A program made the position numbers and the translations under genes. A DNA stretch of 37,696 bases from Acidobacteriota bacterium (GTDB lineage: Bacteria; Acidobacteriota; Terriglobia; Terriglobales; Acidobacteriaceae): the NCBI GenBank assembly GCA_003224855.1, contig QHZY01000020.1, positions 1 to 37,696 on the forward strand, in the 5' to 3' direction. The notes under the pieces were generated by a model. It was not told the origin of the DNA. It made no database searches and worked only from the letters and a program-made list of their open reading frames with translations. Shown here piece after piece: positions 26,437 to 34,868 of the stretch; within the stretch, counting starts at the first letter, position 1, and every line of letters starts with the position of its first letter.

Positions 26437-27338
26437 ACACTGATATTACCGAGACAATTCGCGAGCGGGTCAGGCAAATCGAAGTGACGCCTTCGATTCC
26501 GGCAATTTTCCACCCACTTTTAAAGCTTCTGAATTCACCTCCCGATGAGGTCAACCTGGACGAAGTGATTAAGGTCGCTTCTTATGACAGTGCGATCGCG
26601 GCCCAATGCCTGCGCGTTGCCAGCTCGCCGCTATTTGGCCAGTCGCGGCCGCCTGATTCAATGAAAGCGGCCATCATCAGCCTGGGACTCAGGCGAGTGG
26701 AAACGATTGTCTTGACGTGTTGTATGGGGCAAGCTTTCGCTCCCAGCAATTGGGTGCTGGATCCTACAGTCTTCTGGCGGCATTCCCTGGGCTGTGCCAT
26801 GGTGTGCCGAAAGTTCAGCGAGAAAATCAAGGCCCATGATCATGAAAAAGCCTACATGGCGGGTTTGCTGCATGATATCGGATTTATAGTGAACTCCATG
26901 TCTTTTGGCGAGCAATTCAGCAAGGCCGTCGCAGCTGCATGCGAGCAGCAGATCCCGCTGCATGAAGCAGAATTGCAACACATGGGGTTCACCCACTGTG
27001 AAACCGGCAGGGCCTTAGGGGAAGCATGGAATCTTTCTGGCGAACTCATTCAGGTGATTGCTTATCATCACCAGCCGGAAAACAGTGAGACAGGCAGAGG
27101 CCTGGTAGCGCTGGTGCATTTATGCGATCTGCTATGCCGGGTGCGAGGCCTCGATTACGGTTACTACGAATCCAGCAAAGTGGACTTGGTCGCCGACCCG
27201 GCCTGGGAGATCCTCCAAAAGACACATCGCGAACTGCAGGACGTGGATTTAGCTCGTTTCACGTTTGAATTGGATGAAGACGTAAGAGGGATCTACGAAT
27301 TGGTTTCTACTATCTTCGGATCCCCGAGAAAAAACTGA
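26433..27338 (+). CDS. HDOD domain protein
   Basis: A 301-residue signalling protein of the HD-related output domain family. The N-terminal part reads PSIPAIFHPLLKLLNSPPDEVNLDEVIKVASYDSAIAAQCLRVASSP, followed by IISLGLRRVETIVLTCC, then a region that keeps HD-like residues (WRHSLGCAMVCRKFS, AYMAGLLHDIGFIV, HCETGRALGEAWNLSGEL, AYHHQPE). HDOD proteins are often found in chemotaxis or c-di-GMP operons and usually act as protein-interaction outputs, not enzymes, although the HD residues here leave enzymatic activity open. It overlaps cheR by 4 bp and is the last gene of the plus-strand che operon. Confidence 0.93.
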   Translation: MNTDITETIRERVRQIEVTPSIPAIFHPLLKLLNSPPDEVNLDEVIKVASYDSAIAAQCLRVASSPLFGQSRPPDSMKAAIISLGLRRVETIVLTCCMGQAFAPSNWVLDPTVFWRHSLGCAMVCRKFSEKIKAHDHEKAYMAGLLHDIGFIVNSMSFGEQFSKAVAAACEQQIPLHEAELQHMGFTHCETGRALGEAWNLSGELIQVIAYHHQPENSETGRGLVALVHLCDLLCRVRGLDYGYYESSKVDLVADPAWEILQKTHRELQDVDLARFTFELDEDVRGIYELVSTIFGSPRKN

Positions 27339-27366
27339 AGGCGTGTTCAATTGCTTTGAACTTAAC

Positions 27367-27861
27367 TCAGCTATGGACTTGCAGAGTGACTGTGACAGGT
27401 CGGCTGTCAAACAGCAGCCGTACTTCCAGGCGCACAGAATCGCCCAATGAATGCAGGCTGTAATCACCACCTGTGATCACGGTCGGGGTCGACAGCATGC
27501 AGTCATCGCCCAGGCCGGCAACCTTGTTTTTGAAATTTCCAGCCACCATATTGGCGATCTCACCCATGGCGTCTGACAACTGCGGGTCGGCGTTTTCCGG
27601 ATTAACTCCCAACATCTTCGAAATCACAAGTGCCGCCGATTTGTGATCGCAGTTAATGCTGAGCACCCCGCACAAGCGCCCTGCCAGGCCGACCATCGCA
27701 GTGATCTCTGGTTTTTCCACCATGAATGCGACATTTGAAGCCGGTGTGGTAAGTCTTGAGCTCAACATGAGTTCAAACACCTCGCGGGTCGCAAGTTCGA
27801 GCAACGGAATCCACTCGGGATGCGTCTCCTCCGGCGCCACCGTAGGATAGAGCGATCTCAT
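27367..27861 (-). CDS. cheX: CheX/CheC-type CheY-P phosphatase
   Basis: A 164-residue CheX-like protein. The active-site motif is DAMGEIANMVAGNFKNKV, with the E-x2-N pair that positions CheY-P for dephosphorylation. It ends in a beta strand VRLEVRLLFDSRPVTVTL. It overlaps the upstream cheY stop by 4 bp (start ATG 27861-27859), so the two are translationally coupled, which fits an enzyme/substrate pair. It converges on the HDOD gene with 28 bp between stops and no visible terminator. Confidence 0.88.
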   Translation of the reverse strand: MRSLYPTVAPEETHPEWIPLLELATREVFELMLSSRLTTPASNVAFMVEKPEITAMVGLAGRLCGVLSINCDHKSAALVISKMLGVNPENADPQLSDAMGEIANMVAGNFKNKVAGLGDDCMLSTPTVITGGDYSLHSLGDSVRLEVRLLFDSRPVTVTLQVHS

Positions 27862-28244
27862 ACCTTGGCCGCGAGGACCGGAATAACGTGTTCCTTAACC
27901 TGGTCAGGAGTGAAAGGTTTGCGAATGTAGCCCTTCGCGCCGGAAGACAGGGCCTGCACCACGTGCGCTTCACTGCCTTCGGTAGTAATCATTACCACCG
28001 GCACGCCTTTTGCTTTGTCCACCCTGGCCAGCTGCTTGATGAACTCAAGCCCATCCATAACCGGCATATTGATATCGCATAGGATGAGATCAATGGAGTT
28101 TTCCTTCACTGCCGCAAGTGCCTCGGCTCCGTTGCTCGCTTCGAGCACCTGTTTCAATTCGATTCCGGCTTGCCGTAAAGACCGTTCCACAATTTTGCGC
28201 ATCACCGACGAGTCGTCAACGATCAGCGCGGTTATGTTGTTCAT
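27858..28244 (-). CDS. cheY: CheY-like single-domain response regulator
   Basis: A 128-residue receiver without an output domain: acidic pair in ALIVDDSSVMRKIVERSL, phospho-acceptor Asp in LILCDINMPVMDGLEF, conserved Thr in VVMITTEG, and Lys in GYIRKPFTPDQ. It is expected to be phosphorylated by the CheA encoded on the opposite strand and dephosphorylated by the co-transcribed CheX. No clear Shine-Dalgarno precedes the ATG (upstream TTTCATCTT), so translation may be weak or leaderless-like. Confidence 0.93.
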   Translation of the reverse strand: MNNITALIVDDSSVMRKIVERSLRQAGIELKQVLEASNGAEALAAVKENSIDLILCDINMPVMDGLEFIKQLARVDKAKGVPVVMITTEGSEAHVVQALSSGAKGYIRKPFTPDQVKEHVIPVLAAKV

Positions 28245-28705
28245 AAGATGAAATATTCTGGCGCAAAACCGTTCGCCATTCTCATTCTTTTGTGTTCATC
28301 GGCTCAGCAAAAAGGAACTTTATTGCGCAGGCAGCGCTTTCGGATCAGATGAAGGAAAGTGGTTCTGCCCGAACGGTTTTAATTGGGCCCTGATTTCAAC
28401 ATGCATTCGGCAGAGATATTGCAAAGCAGCAGTCCCAAAGTAAAACTTTCCCCTTAAGGGGCAATAACTACTCGGACTACGCTTCGGGCGGTCGCTAATT
28501 TTCAACGACTTACAAGTGGCAGTGGTCATGCTTTACGACAAGCAGACGAAGTGGCGCGCAACGGGGCGCTCCAGAGAATAAACTTCGGCCAGAGGTTTTC
28601 TTGAGCGCCCCTTGCATTTTTAAGCCGAAATCAGCCCTCCCCAGCTGGTTTCGGCTAATGTTTTTTTGCGAAATTTCCTGAGGGGAGCTTCCCAAGCAGC
28701 CTGTC
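28245..28705. other. Non-coding region, possible plus-strand small RNA
   Basis: 461 bp with no convincing gene. It holds the promoter side of cheY (minus strand) and, on the plus strand, a perfect 12-bp palindrome CCCCTTAAGGGG (28450-28461), an inverted repeat GGGGCGCTC (28563-28571) / GAGCGCCCC (28603-28611), and a strong plus-strand terminator (28623-28667). As no plus-strand gene lies upstream for more than 900 bp, the terminator suggests an unannotated plus-strand transcript. A weak TTGCAA-N16-TAAAAC promoter-like pair lies just before the palindrome. Confidence 0.4.
28623..28667 (+). terminator. Strong Rho-independent terminator, plus strand
   Basis: A 13-bp stem with one T-G wobble (28623-28635 with 28644-28656) and an 8-nt loop, then AATG and seven T residues (28661-28667). 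It is clearly oriented for plus-strand transcription. The minus-strand side shows only TAAAAATGC, so it is not the terminator of the minus-strand gene at 28706. Confidence 0.8.
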
Positions 28706-28933
28706 TCAGGCGAGAATCAGGCGTTCTGTCAGGTCCATCCCTGCGCCCCGCAACAATCCGGCAACCACGGGCTCTTTCAGTCGTGACGCATCGAATTCCA
28801 CTCTGATAATCCTTTCACGCTCGGAAATCGTGACCCGTCGCATGCCATAAACCTCCCGGACGCTATCCAGCGCACGCATCACCGCCTCATCAGGCACGCC
28901 CGCATATCGGTAAGCCGCTTCAAATTGCGTCAT
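28706..28933 (-). CDS. Small HMA-fold-like protein without CxxC
   Basis: 75 residues: MTQFEAAYRYAGVPDEAVMRALDSVREVYGMRRVTISERERIIRVEFDASRLKEPVVAGLLRGAGMDL. The helix-strand-strand-helix pattern (VRRVTI-type strand, IIRVEFD strand, VVAGLLRGAGM helix) recalls heavy-metal-associated domains such as CopZ, but the N-terminal part is helical and there is no Cys at all, so it cannot bind copper the usual way. The start at 28933 has GAGG about 9 nt upstream; a TTG at 28987 would add 18 residues. It is divergently transcribed from the copper-type ATPase 83 bp away, which suggests a related function. The product is otherwise unrecognised. Confidence 0.65.
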   Translation of the reverse strand: MTQFEAAYRYAGVPDEAVMRALDSVREVYGMRRVTISERERIIRVEFDASRLKEPVVAGLLRGAGMDLTERLILA

Positions 28934-29016
28934 AGTGGTAACCTCGAATCCTAGCCGTGCGTCGCCCGGCACGCCTGGCGAATCCAATATAAAGCCAGCC
29001 GCGCAATCAGTACAGG

Positions 29017-31524
29017 ATGCACGCGGTTTTGCGCGGTAGACTTATGCCCTCTGAACTCAAAATATTGTCGCAACGGCAAGCGCAGGATCAACCGAAAGAT
29101 CCGGTGTGCGGAATGACCGTTTCGCCCCCCTCTGCAAAATATTCCTACACCCACCATGGCGATACTTTTTATTTCTGCTGTGCGTCATGCCTCGAGAAAT
29201 TCAAGCGGGATCCCGAGGCTTACCTGAAACTGTCAAGCCAGGCTGCAACTGTTCAGCTGAGCAGGCAGGATCTTTCTTCAGCTGCCGAGAGACCTAACGC
29301 GAATGTCTCTTACGTATGCCCGATGTGCCCGGAGGTGCGCAGCTCGCATCGGGCGCCGTGCCCGAAGTGTGGCATGGCGCTTGAGCCGGATACCCCGGCG
29401 CTTTCGAGCCGGGTTGAGTACACCTGCCCGATGCACCCGGAAATCGTTCGCTCCGAACCCGGCGCATGCCCCATCTGCGGCATGGCGCTTGAGCCCCGAA
29501 CCGTAACTCAAACCGGGCAGGTGAACCCGGAGTTGCGCGACATGACCCGGCGCTTGTGGGTCAGTGCGGCACTGACGCTTCCTCTGCTCGCGATAGCCAT
29601 GTTCGACATGCTTCCAGGCATGCCTTTACAGCATGTGTTTCCCGGCGCAGGGATGCCCTGGATTGAGCTGCTCATTGCTACTCCCGTTGTGCTCTGGGGA
29701 GGCCTGCCATTCTTTCAGCGCGGTTGGGCGTCGATCGTCAATCGCTCCACCAACATGTTCACGCTGATCGCCATCGGCACAGGTGCAGCCTATTTGTACA
29801 GCTTTGTGGCGACGCTCGCGCCCAGTCTTTTTCCTTCCGCGATGCGCTCGATGAACGGGTTTCCGCCCATTTACTTCGAAGCTGCTGCCGCCATTACAAC
29901 CCTGGTGTTACTCGGGCAGGTGCTTGAACTTCGTGCCCGAAGTCGAACCGGCGCCGCCATCCGCGCCCTGATGGATTTATCGCCCAAGAACGCACGCGTC
30001 GTACGCGATGGAAGTGAAGTTGATATTCCCCTGGATCAAGTGAAGATCGGCGACCGGTTGCGTGTGAGGCCGGGTGAAAAAATTCCGGTGGACGGAATCG
30101 TGGTGGAGGGCGCGAGCACGATCGACGAATCCATGATAACCGGGGAATCGCAACGGGTCGGGAAAGCGCTGGGAGATCAAGTCATTGGCGCCACTCTAAA
30201 CGGCACTGGAGGCTTCGTAATGGAAGCCCGGCACGTGGGAGCTGAGACTCTGCTTTCGCAAATCGTTCAGATGGTCGGCCAGGCGCAGCGCAGCCGTGCA
30301 CCCATTCAGCGCCTGGCAGATCGTGTTTCAGCCTGGTTTGTACCTGCAGTCATTGCCATCGCCGTGGTTACCTTCATTGCCTGGTTGGTTGCAGGTCCCG
30401 AGCCGCGCTTTGCGCACGCGCTAGTAAACGCCGTCGCCGTGCTCATCATTGCTTGTCCGTGTGCCCTGGGCCTGGCGACGCCGATCGCCATCATGGTGGC
30501 AACTGGCCGCGGCGCCCAGGCGGGCGTGCTTATCCGGAACGCGGAGGCGCTTGAAGCCCTGGAAAAAGTTGACACGCTGGTGATCGATAAGACGGGAACC
30601 CTAACCGAAGGGAAGCCTCGCGTCACCTCCATCACGCCGGCGCCCGGCTTCAGCGAAGATAAGGTACTGCGGATGACTGCAGCCCTGGAACAGGCCAGTG
30701 AACATCCGCTCGCTTCAGCAATTATGGCCGAAGCCAAACGACGCAATATCGCGCTGCCTGAAGTCGAACATTTCGGTTCGCGGACCGGTCGCGGAGTTCA
30801 GGGCAAGGTTGAAGGAAGTGACGTGGCGGCCGGAAGTGAGTCATTTTTGGCAGAACTGAATATTGGCCGGGCTCCGACTTCGGTTACTCCGCAGCCGGGT
30901 GAATCCGCCATCCTGGTCGCAGTAAATGGCCGGCTTGCAGGTTGGATCAGCGTCTCCGACCCGCTCAAGTCCTCATCCGCGAAGGCCATTCGCGAACTGC
31001 GGCAGCAGGGTTTGCAGGTGATAATGTTGACCGGGGATGCGCGTGGACCCGCAGAAAAGGTGGCTGAAGCTCTCGCCCTGGATCAGTTCGAAGCCGAGGT
31101 ATTGCCGGAGCGAAAGCTTGAAGTCATCAGTAATCTCCAGAAGCAAGGCAGGATAGTAGCGGTCGCAGGGGATGGCATTAATGACGCGCCCGCTCTGGCC
31201 CAGGCTGATGTCGGAATCGCGATGGGGACAGGTACGGATGTGGCCATTGAAAGTGGCGGTATTACGATTGTTAACGGGGACCTGAACGGCATTGTCCGGG
31301 CACGCCGTTTGAGTCAGGCTACCATGCGGAACATCCGTCAGAATCTGTTCTTTGCCTTCGCCTATAATTCTCTGGGAGTACCCATTGCGGCCGGCATTTT
31401 GTATCCTGTGCTGGGGATACTCCTGAGCCCGATTGTGGCAGCTGCGGCTATGAGTTTCAGTTCGGTTTCTGTGATCACAAATTCCCTGCGCCTGAGAAAC
31501 CTCAAACTCGAACCGGGCGTCTAA
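29017..31524 (+). CDS. Copper-type P1B ATPase with YHS and two zinc-ribbon metal-binding domains
   Basis: An 835-residue heavy-metal transporting ATPase. Instead of classical CxxC HMA domains, the N-terminus has a YHS domain (about 28-72, DPVCGMTV...[12 protein letters not shown]) and two heavy-metal-binding ribbons (about 99-125 [22 protein letters not shown], written with C-P-x-C-G-M; and about 135-161 [22 protein letters not shown]). The core has the TGES actuator ([10 protein letters not shown]), the membrane metal site CPCALG (about 480), the phosphorylated Asp in [11 protein letters not shown] (about 524), HP locus SEHPLASAI, and [16 protein letters not shown]. The CPC motif is typical of Cu(I) export. 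A short hairpin (31514-31531) spans the stop codon. Starts at 29017 and 29044 are both possible. Confidence 0.93.
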   Translation: MHAVLRGRLMPSELKILSQRQAQDQPKDPVCGMTVSPPSAKYSYTHHGDTFYFCCASCLEKFKRDPEAYLKLSSQAATVQLSRQDLSSAAERPNANVSYVCPMCPEVRSSHRAPCPKCGMALEPDTPALSSRVEYTCPMHPEIVRSEPGACPICGMALEPRTVTQTGQVNPELRDMTRRLWVSAALTLPLLAIAMFDMLPGMPLQHVFPGAGMPWIELLIATPVVLWGGLPFFQRGWASIVNRSTNMFTLIAIGTGAAYLYSFVATLAPSLFPSAMRSMNGFPPIYFEAAAAITTLVLLGQVLELRARSRTGAAIRALMDLSPKNARVVRDGSEVDIPLDQVKIGDRLRVRPGEKIPVDGIVVEGASTIDESMITGESQRVGKALGDQVIGATLNGTGGFVMEARHVGAETLLSQIVQMVGQAQRSRAPIQRLADRVSAWFVPAVIAIAVVTFIAWLVAGPEPRFAHALVNAVAVLIIACPCALGLATPIAIMVATGRGAQAGVLIRNAEALEALEKVDTLVIDKTGTLTEGKPRVTSITPAPGFSEDKVLRMTAALEQASEHPLASAIMAEAKRRNIALPEVEHFGSRTGRGVQGKVEGSDVAAGSESFLAELNIGRAPTSVTPQPGESAILVAVNGRLAGWISVSDPLKSSSAKAIRELRQQGLQVIMLTGDARGPAEKVAEALALDQFEAEVLPERKLEVISNLQKQGRIVAVAGDGINDAPALAQADVGIAMGTGTDVAIESGGITIVNGDLNGIVRARRLSQATMRNIRQNLFFAFAYNSLGVPIAAGILYPVLGILLSPIVAAAAMSFSSVSVITNSLRLRNLKLEPGV

Positions 31525-31540
31525 CCGCCCGAATCAAACC

Positions 31541-31595
31541 TCCGGTGTGTCGATTTTTGGGGGCTCGATCTTGTGGGGTCATCAACCACACCGGA
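31541..31595 (+). promoter_or_regulatory. Inverted repeat in the leader of the cold-shock gene
   Basis: Perfect 9-bp arms TCCGGTGTG (31541-31549) and CACACCGGA (31587-31595), 37 nt apart, ending 26 bp before the chosen GTG start. In RNA this would form a stem-loop just upstream of the ribosome binding site. Structured leaders are known to control translation of some cspA-type mRNAs, so a temperature- or structure-dependent role is plausible. Confidence 0.5.
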
Positions 31596-31620
31596 AATTG
31601 AAACCTTCGGAGAGAGCACC

Positions 31621-31830
31621 GTGGAACGTCTGACAGGAGTTGTGAAATGGTTCAACAACGCCAAAGGTTACGGATTCATCGGCCGGGAAGGCGGTCCGGA
31701 TGTGTTCGTGCACTATAGCGCCATCACCATTGAAGGGTACAAGAGTCTTCAGGAAGGCGATCAGGTCGAATTCGAAATTGCTCAGGGCCAGAAAGGTCCA
31801 CAGGCAGCAAATGTGGTCAAAAGTACCTAG
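31621..31830 (+). CDS. Cold-shock (CspA-type) RNA-binding protein
   Basis: A 69-residue single-strand nucleic-acid-binding protein of normal family length: [20 protein letters not shown] contains RNP1 (K-G-Y-G-F-I), followed by [11 protein letters not shown] with RNP2, and [21 protein letters not shown]. It binds RNA or ssDNA as an RNA chaperone. I choose the GTG at 31621, which has GGAGAG upstream and gives the standard N-terminus. An earlier in-frame GTG at 31573 would lie inside the leader hairpin. Confidence 0.93.
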   Translation: MERLTGVVKWFNNAKGYGFIGREGGPDVFVHYSAITIEGYKSLQEGDQVEFEIAQGQKGPQAANVVKST

Positions 31831-31915
31831 TGTAAGTTTCCTCAGCCAGCGCGGCCGGTAAGATCGCACCTGCGCTGGCCCGCGGTCCTGCCACTGCGAT
31901 AATCTGCTTAGCTGC

Positions 31916-33673
31916 ATGGACAACAAGGCGATCGCCGGCATTCTCTACGAGACTGCCGACCTGCTCGAGATCGACAATCAGGATTCCTTCCGCATCCGGT
32001 CTTATCGAAACGCGGCGCAGGCGGTGGAAGCGTATCCGCAACAAGTCGCCGACCTCATCAGCGAACCCAAAAAAATCCTGGAAATACCCGGCATTGGAAA
32101 GGGCATGCTGCTTAATTTCCAGGAAATGCTGAAAGAAGGCGCGCTTGCCCTGCATGCGGAATTGCTGAAAAAGTATCGCCCCTCCATGCTGGATCTTTTG
32201 AAAGTGCAGGGCCTCGGCCCTAAGACCATTGCGCTGATCTGGAGCGCTTACCAGGTCTGCGATGTCGAGGGAGTCGAGAAGTTGGCGCGCGCGGGAAAGA
32301 TCCGCGAACTTCCCCGCATGGGTGAAAAGCAGGAACAGAAACTGCTGAAGGCCCTGGAGGACTATAAGCGCATCGGCGGCCGTTTTCTGCTTGACGTTGG
32401 CGAAAAGGAAGCCCACAAGATCGCCGGGCACCTGAAGGGTTTTGATGGAATCGACAAAGTCTCGCCCGCCGGATCGCTGCGCCGCGGGCGCGAAACCGTG
32501 GGCGATCTCGACATTCTGGTGACCGGCCCGGCCTGTTGCAATGACGCCGAACGCGAAAAGCTGATCGAACACATCATCAAGCTGCCCGGATTAATGGAGA
32601 TTATTGCCCGCGGCGAGAACAAGATCAGTTTCCGCTTGCGAGGTGGCATGCAGGTGGATGTCCGCCTGCTTCCACCGGAATCATTCGGTGCAGCCCTGCA
32701 GTATTTCACCGGATCGAAAGCCCACAACGTTACGCTCCGCCAGCGCGCTCTCAAGATGGGCTACACCCTTAGCGAGTACAGCCTGGCCGACCTGAAGACA
32801 GAAAAGCCGGTGGCGGGAAAAACCGAAGAGGAAATTTACGCCAGACTCAATCTCGACTACATTCCGCCCGAGCTGCGCGAAAACCAGGGCGAGATCGATG
32901 CCGCTGCCGCGCACACCCTGCCTGACCTGATTACGGTCGAAGATCTGCAGGGTGACGTACACATGCACACCGCCGAAACCGACGGCCGCAACACTATTCA
33001 AGAGATGGCTGAGGCCGCGCGGGCTCGCGGCTACAAGTACATGGCCATCACCGACCACTCGAAGAACCTGGCTTTTGCCAACGGGCTGGATGACAAACGC
33101 GCGGTCGAACACATTGAACGCATTCGCAAGGCTGACGGCCAGTTTGAAGGCATAAAGATTTTCGCGGGCATCGAAGTCGATATCCTGGCCGATGGCTCGC
33201 TCGATCTTTCTGATTCCGTCCTCGAGCAAATGGATATTGTGATCGCCAGCGTGCACTCGCTTTTCAACCAGGAACCAGCGGAGATGACCGACCGCCTGTT
33301 GAAAGCCGTCTCCAACCCCAATACCTCGCTGATCGGCCATCCAACAGGCCGAATGCTGTTGCGGCGAGACGCTTACGCCTTCGACCTAGATCGCGTTCTG
33401 AAAACTGCCGCGCAGAACAAAGTCGCCATGGAGCTCAATGCCTATCCGGATCGGCTCGACCTGCGTGACCGCCATCTGCGCCGCGCAAAAGAGCTGGGGG
33501 TGAAGATTGTCATCAACACCGACTCTCACCACACCTCGCACATGGAAAAGATCCGCTTTGGCGTTCTGCAGGCCCGCCGCGCCTGGCTGACCAAAGCCGA
33601 CGTGCTGAATACTCTGCACGCTATAGATTTTGCCAAGGCCATGAAGCATCAATGGCCATCACAAACCATGTAG
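31916..33673 (+). CDS. polX: DNA polymerase/3'-5' exonuclease PolX
   Basis: A 585-residue family X polymerase fused to a PHP phosphoesterase. Order: helix-hairpin-helix 8-kDa region (DLISEPKKILEIPGIGKGM and DLLKVQGLGPKTIALIW), palm with the metal-binding Asp pair in GSLRRGRETVGDLDILV and the third Asp in MQVDVRLLP, then FTGSKAHNVTLRQRAL. The C-terminal PHP domain (about 340-585) has GDVHMHTAETDG, AITDHSKNLAFANGLD, FAGIEVDIL, and INTDSHHTSHM as metal ligands. PolX acts in gap-filling DNA repair; the PHP part gives exonuclease activity. Length is typical. Confidence 0.96.
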   Translation: MDNKAIAGILYETADLLEIDNQDSFRIRSYRNAAQAVEAYPQQVADLISEPKKILEIPGIGKGMLLNFQEMLKEGALALHAELLKKYRPSMLDLLKVQGLGPKTIALIWSAYQVCDVEGVEKLARAGKIRELPRMGEKQEQKLLKALEDYKRIGGRFLLDVGEKEAHKIAGHLKGFDGIDKVSPAGSLRRGRETVGDLDILVTGPACCNDAEREKLIEHIIKLPGLMEIIARGENKISFRLRGGMQVDVRLLPPESFGAALQYFTGSKAHNVTLRQRALKMGYTLSEYSLADLKTEKPVAGKTEEEIYARLNLDYIPPELRENQGEIDAAAAHTLPDLITVEDLQGDVHMHTAETDGRNTIQEMAEAARARGYKYMAITDHSKNLAFANGLDDKRAVEHIERIRKADGQFEGIKIFAGIEVDILADGSLDLSDSVLEQMDIVIASVHSLFNQEPAEMTDRLLKAVSNPNTSLIGHPTGRMLLRRDAYAFDLDRVLKTAAQNKVAMELNAYPDRLDLRDRHLRRAKELGVKIVINTDSHHTSHMEKIRFGVLQARRAWLTKADVLNTLHAIDFAKAMKHQWPSQTM

Positions 33674-33732
33674 GGACAGCAGCCCTGGGCTGATTTGTCA
33701 CGTGCAGCGTGCCAGACGAGTAAAATCAACTC

Positions 33733-34329
33733 ATGACCGAGGATGCCCCCGTCACCCCGCGTGCTCCCGATACCGCCCAGCCGCAACCTTCACCTTCCTC
33801 GTCCATTCCTTTCGACATCAGTCAGGAGTTCGGGACCGCGCAGCGAAATCTGCCGCCCGCAAAGATCGTTGGAATCGCCCTGGCCTGCGTACTGGTGATT
33901 GTCGCGATCTATGCTCTGACCCATCGTGCCAAGCCACAAGGCGGAGGCTCGATCGACAACATCGTTTCAATAGAAGTTCCCAACCAGAATCAGGTGATGA
34001 CTGCGATCAACATCAGTCTGCGTAACACCGGCGAGAAACCGATGTGGATCCATGACATCAAAGCAACTTTGAAAACCGATTCCGGAGAATTCGGCGACGA
34101 ATCGGCCGCGGCGGTTGATTTCAATCGCTACTTCCAGGCATTTCCCTCGCTCAAAGAACATGCCCTCTCGCCCATTACCCCGGAAACCAAAATTCCGGTG
34201 GGCGGCGGTACACAGGGAACGGTGATTTTCAGTTTTCCTGTGAACCAGGACGCCTTCGATAAACGCAAGTCGCTGACCGTGGCAATCCAGCCCTACGATC
34301 AGCCCTTGCCAATCGTTCTCACCAGATAA
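33733..34329 (+). CDS. Single-pass membrane hypothetical protein
   Basis: 198 residues. The N-terminal 40 are Pro/Ser-rich and probably disordered, then one membrane helix (about 44-63, IVGIALACVLVIVAIYAL) and an extracytoplasmic beta-rich domain with VSIEVPNQNQVMTAINISLRNTGEKPMWIHDIKATLKTDSGEFGD. The N-T-G-E-K-P-x-W phrase resembles DUF2393/LEA-like domains, but I am not certain of the family. It follows polX by 59 bp on the same strand. No catalytic motif is visible. Confidence 0.7.
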   Translation: MTEDAPVTPRAPDTAQPQPSPSSSIPFDISQEFGTAQRNLPPAKIVGIALACVLVIVAIYALTHRAKPQGGGSIDNIVSIEVPNQNQVMTAINISLRNTGEKPMWIHDIKATLKTDSGEFGDESAAAVDFNRYFQAFPSLKEHALSPITPETKIPVGGGTQGTVIFSFPVNQDAFDKRKSLTVAIQPYDQPLPIVLTR

Positions 34330-34343
34330 ACGTCAGTTACAAG

Positions 34344-34865
34344 TTAATGCTTCTGCAGAAATTTGCGGTGCGCCAGGTGAGTGCTCGCGGTAGGTTTGAT
34401 CTCCTCGTACTGCAGGAAACTTATCGAACCATCCACTTCCAGGACCGCCAGAGCAACGTCCTTAAGGCTGGAAATTCCGTGTTCCCGCATGGCACGGTGC
34501 AGTTCATCTGTGCTTACATGTTCTTTCGCCATGTGTGACTCGATTGCCTGACCGTCGTGCACCAGGAGCGACGGTTGTCCTTGAATGAACTTGCGGAATC
34601 GGCGATTGCCGCCTGAGAGCTCGGCAATCACATAGTTGAGGACCAGCAGAGTGGCCGCGGCTACAATCCCGCCAGCCAGGGAACTGTCTTGCCCGGTCAT
34701 CGCGTTCTGCACCGCGTTGCTGATAAGCAGCAGCAGGACCAGATCAAAGGGCGTCATCTGGCCCACTTCGCGCTTGCCACTCAGTCGGACACCCAGCAAC
34801 ACCGTCGCGTACACTGCCGCGGTGCGCAGAACAATGCTGCCCAGCACCAGCCAGCCCGGAAACAT
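34344..34865 (-). CDS. DUF421 (YetF-like) membrane protein
   Basis: 173 residues. Two or three membrane helices lie at the N-terminus (WLVLGSIVLRTAAVYATVLLGVRLSGKREVGQMTPFDLVLLLLISNAVQ... and GGIVAAATLLVLNYVIA). The conserved RLSGKREVGQMTPFD and the cytoplasmic beta-rich domain (IQGQPSLLVHDGQAIE, LAVLEVDGSISFL) are the YetF/DUF421 signature. YetF-type proteins are linked to spore or stress phenotypes, but the function is unclear. It starts 3 bp after the stop of the coiled-coil gene at 34869, so the two form an operon. It converges on the membrane-protein gene at 34329. Confidence 0.88.
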   Translation of the reverse strand: MFPGWLVLGSIVLRTAAVYATVLLGVRLSGKREVGQMTPFDLVLLLLISNAVQNAMTGQDSSLAGGIVAAATLLVLNYVIAELSGGNRRFRKFIQGQPSLLVHDGQAIESHMAKEHVSTDELHRAMREHGISSLKDVALAVLEVDGSISFLQYEEIKPTASTHLAHRKFLQKH

Positions 34866-34868
34866 TTT

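Noticed and set aside
28510-28695. A 61-codon minus-strand frame in the non-coding region
   Set aside because: It crosses the strong terminator hairpin, has no ribosome site and no protein-like pattern.
31470-31482. TGTGATCACA palindrome in the copper ATPase gene
   Set aside because: It lies inside coding sequence and lacks the 6-bp spacer between half-sites.
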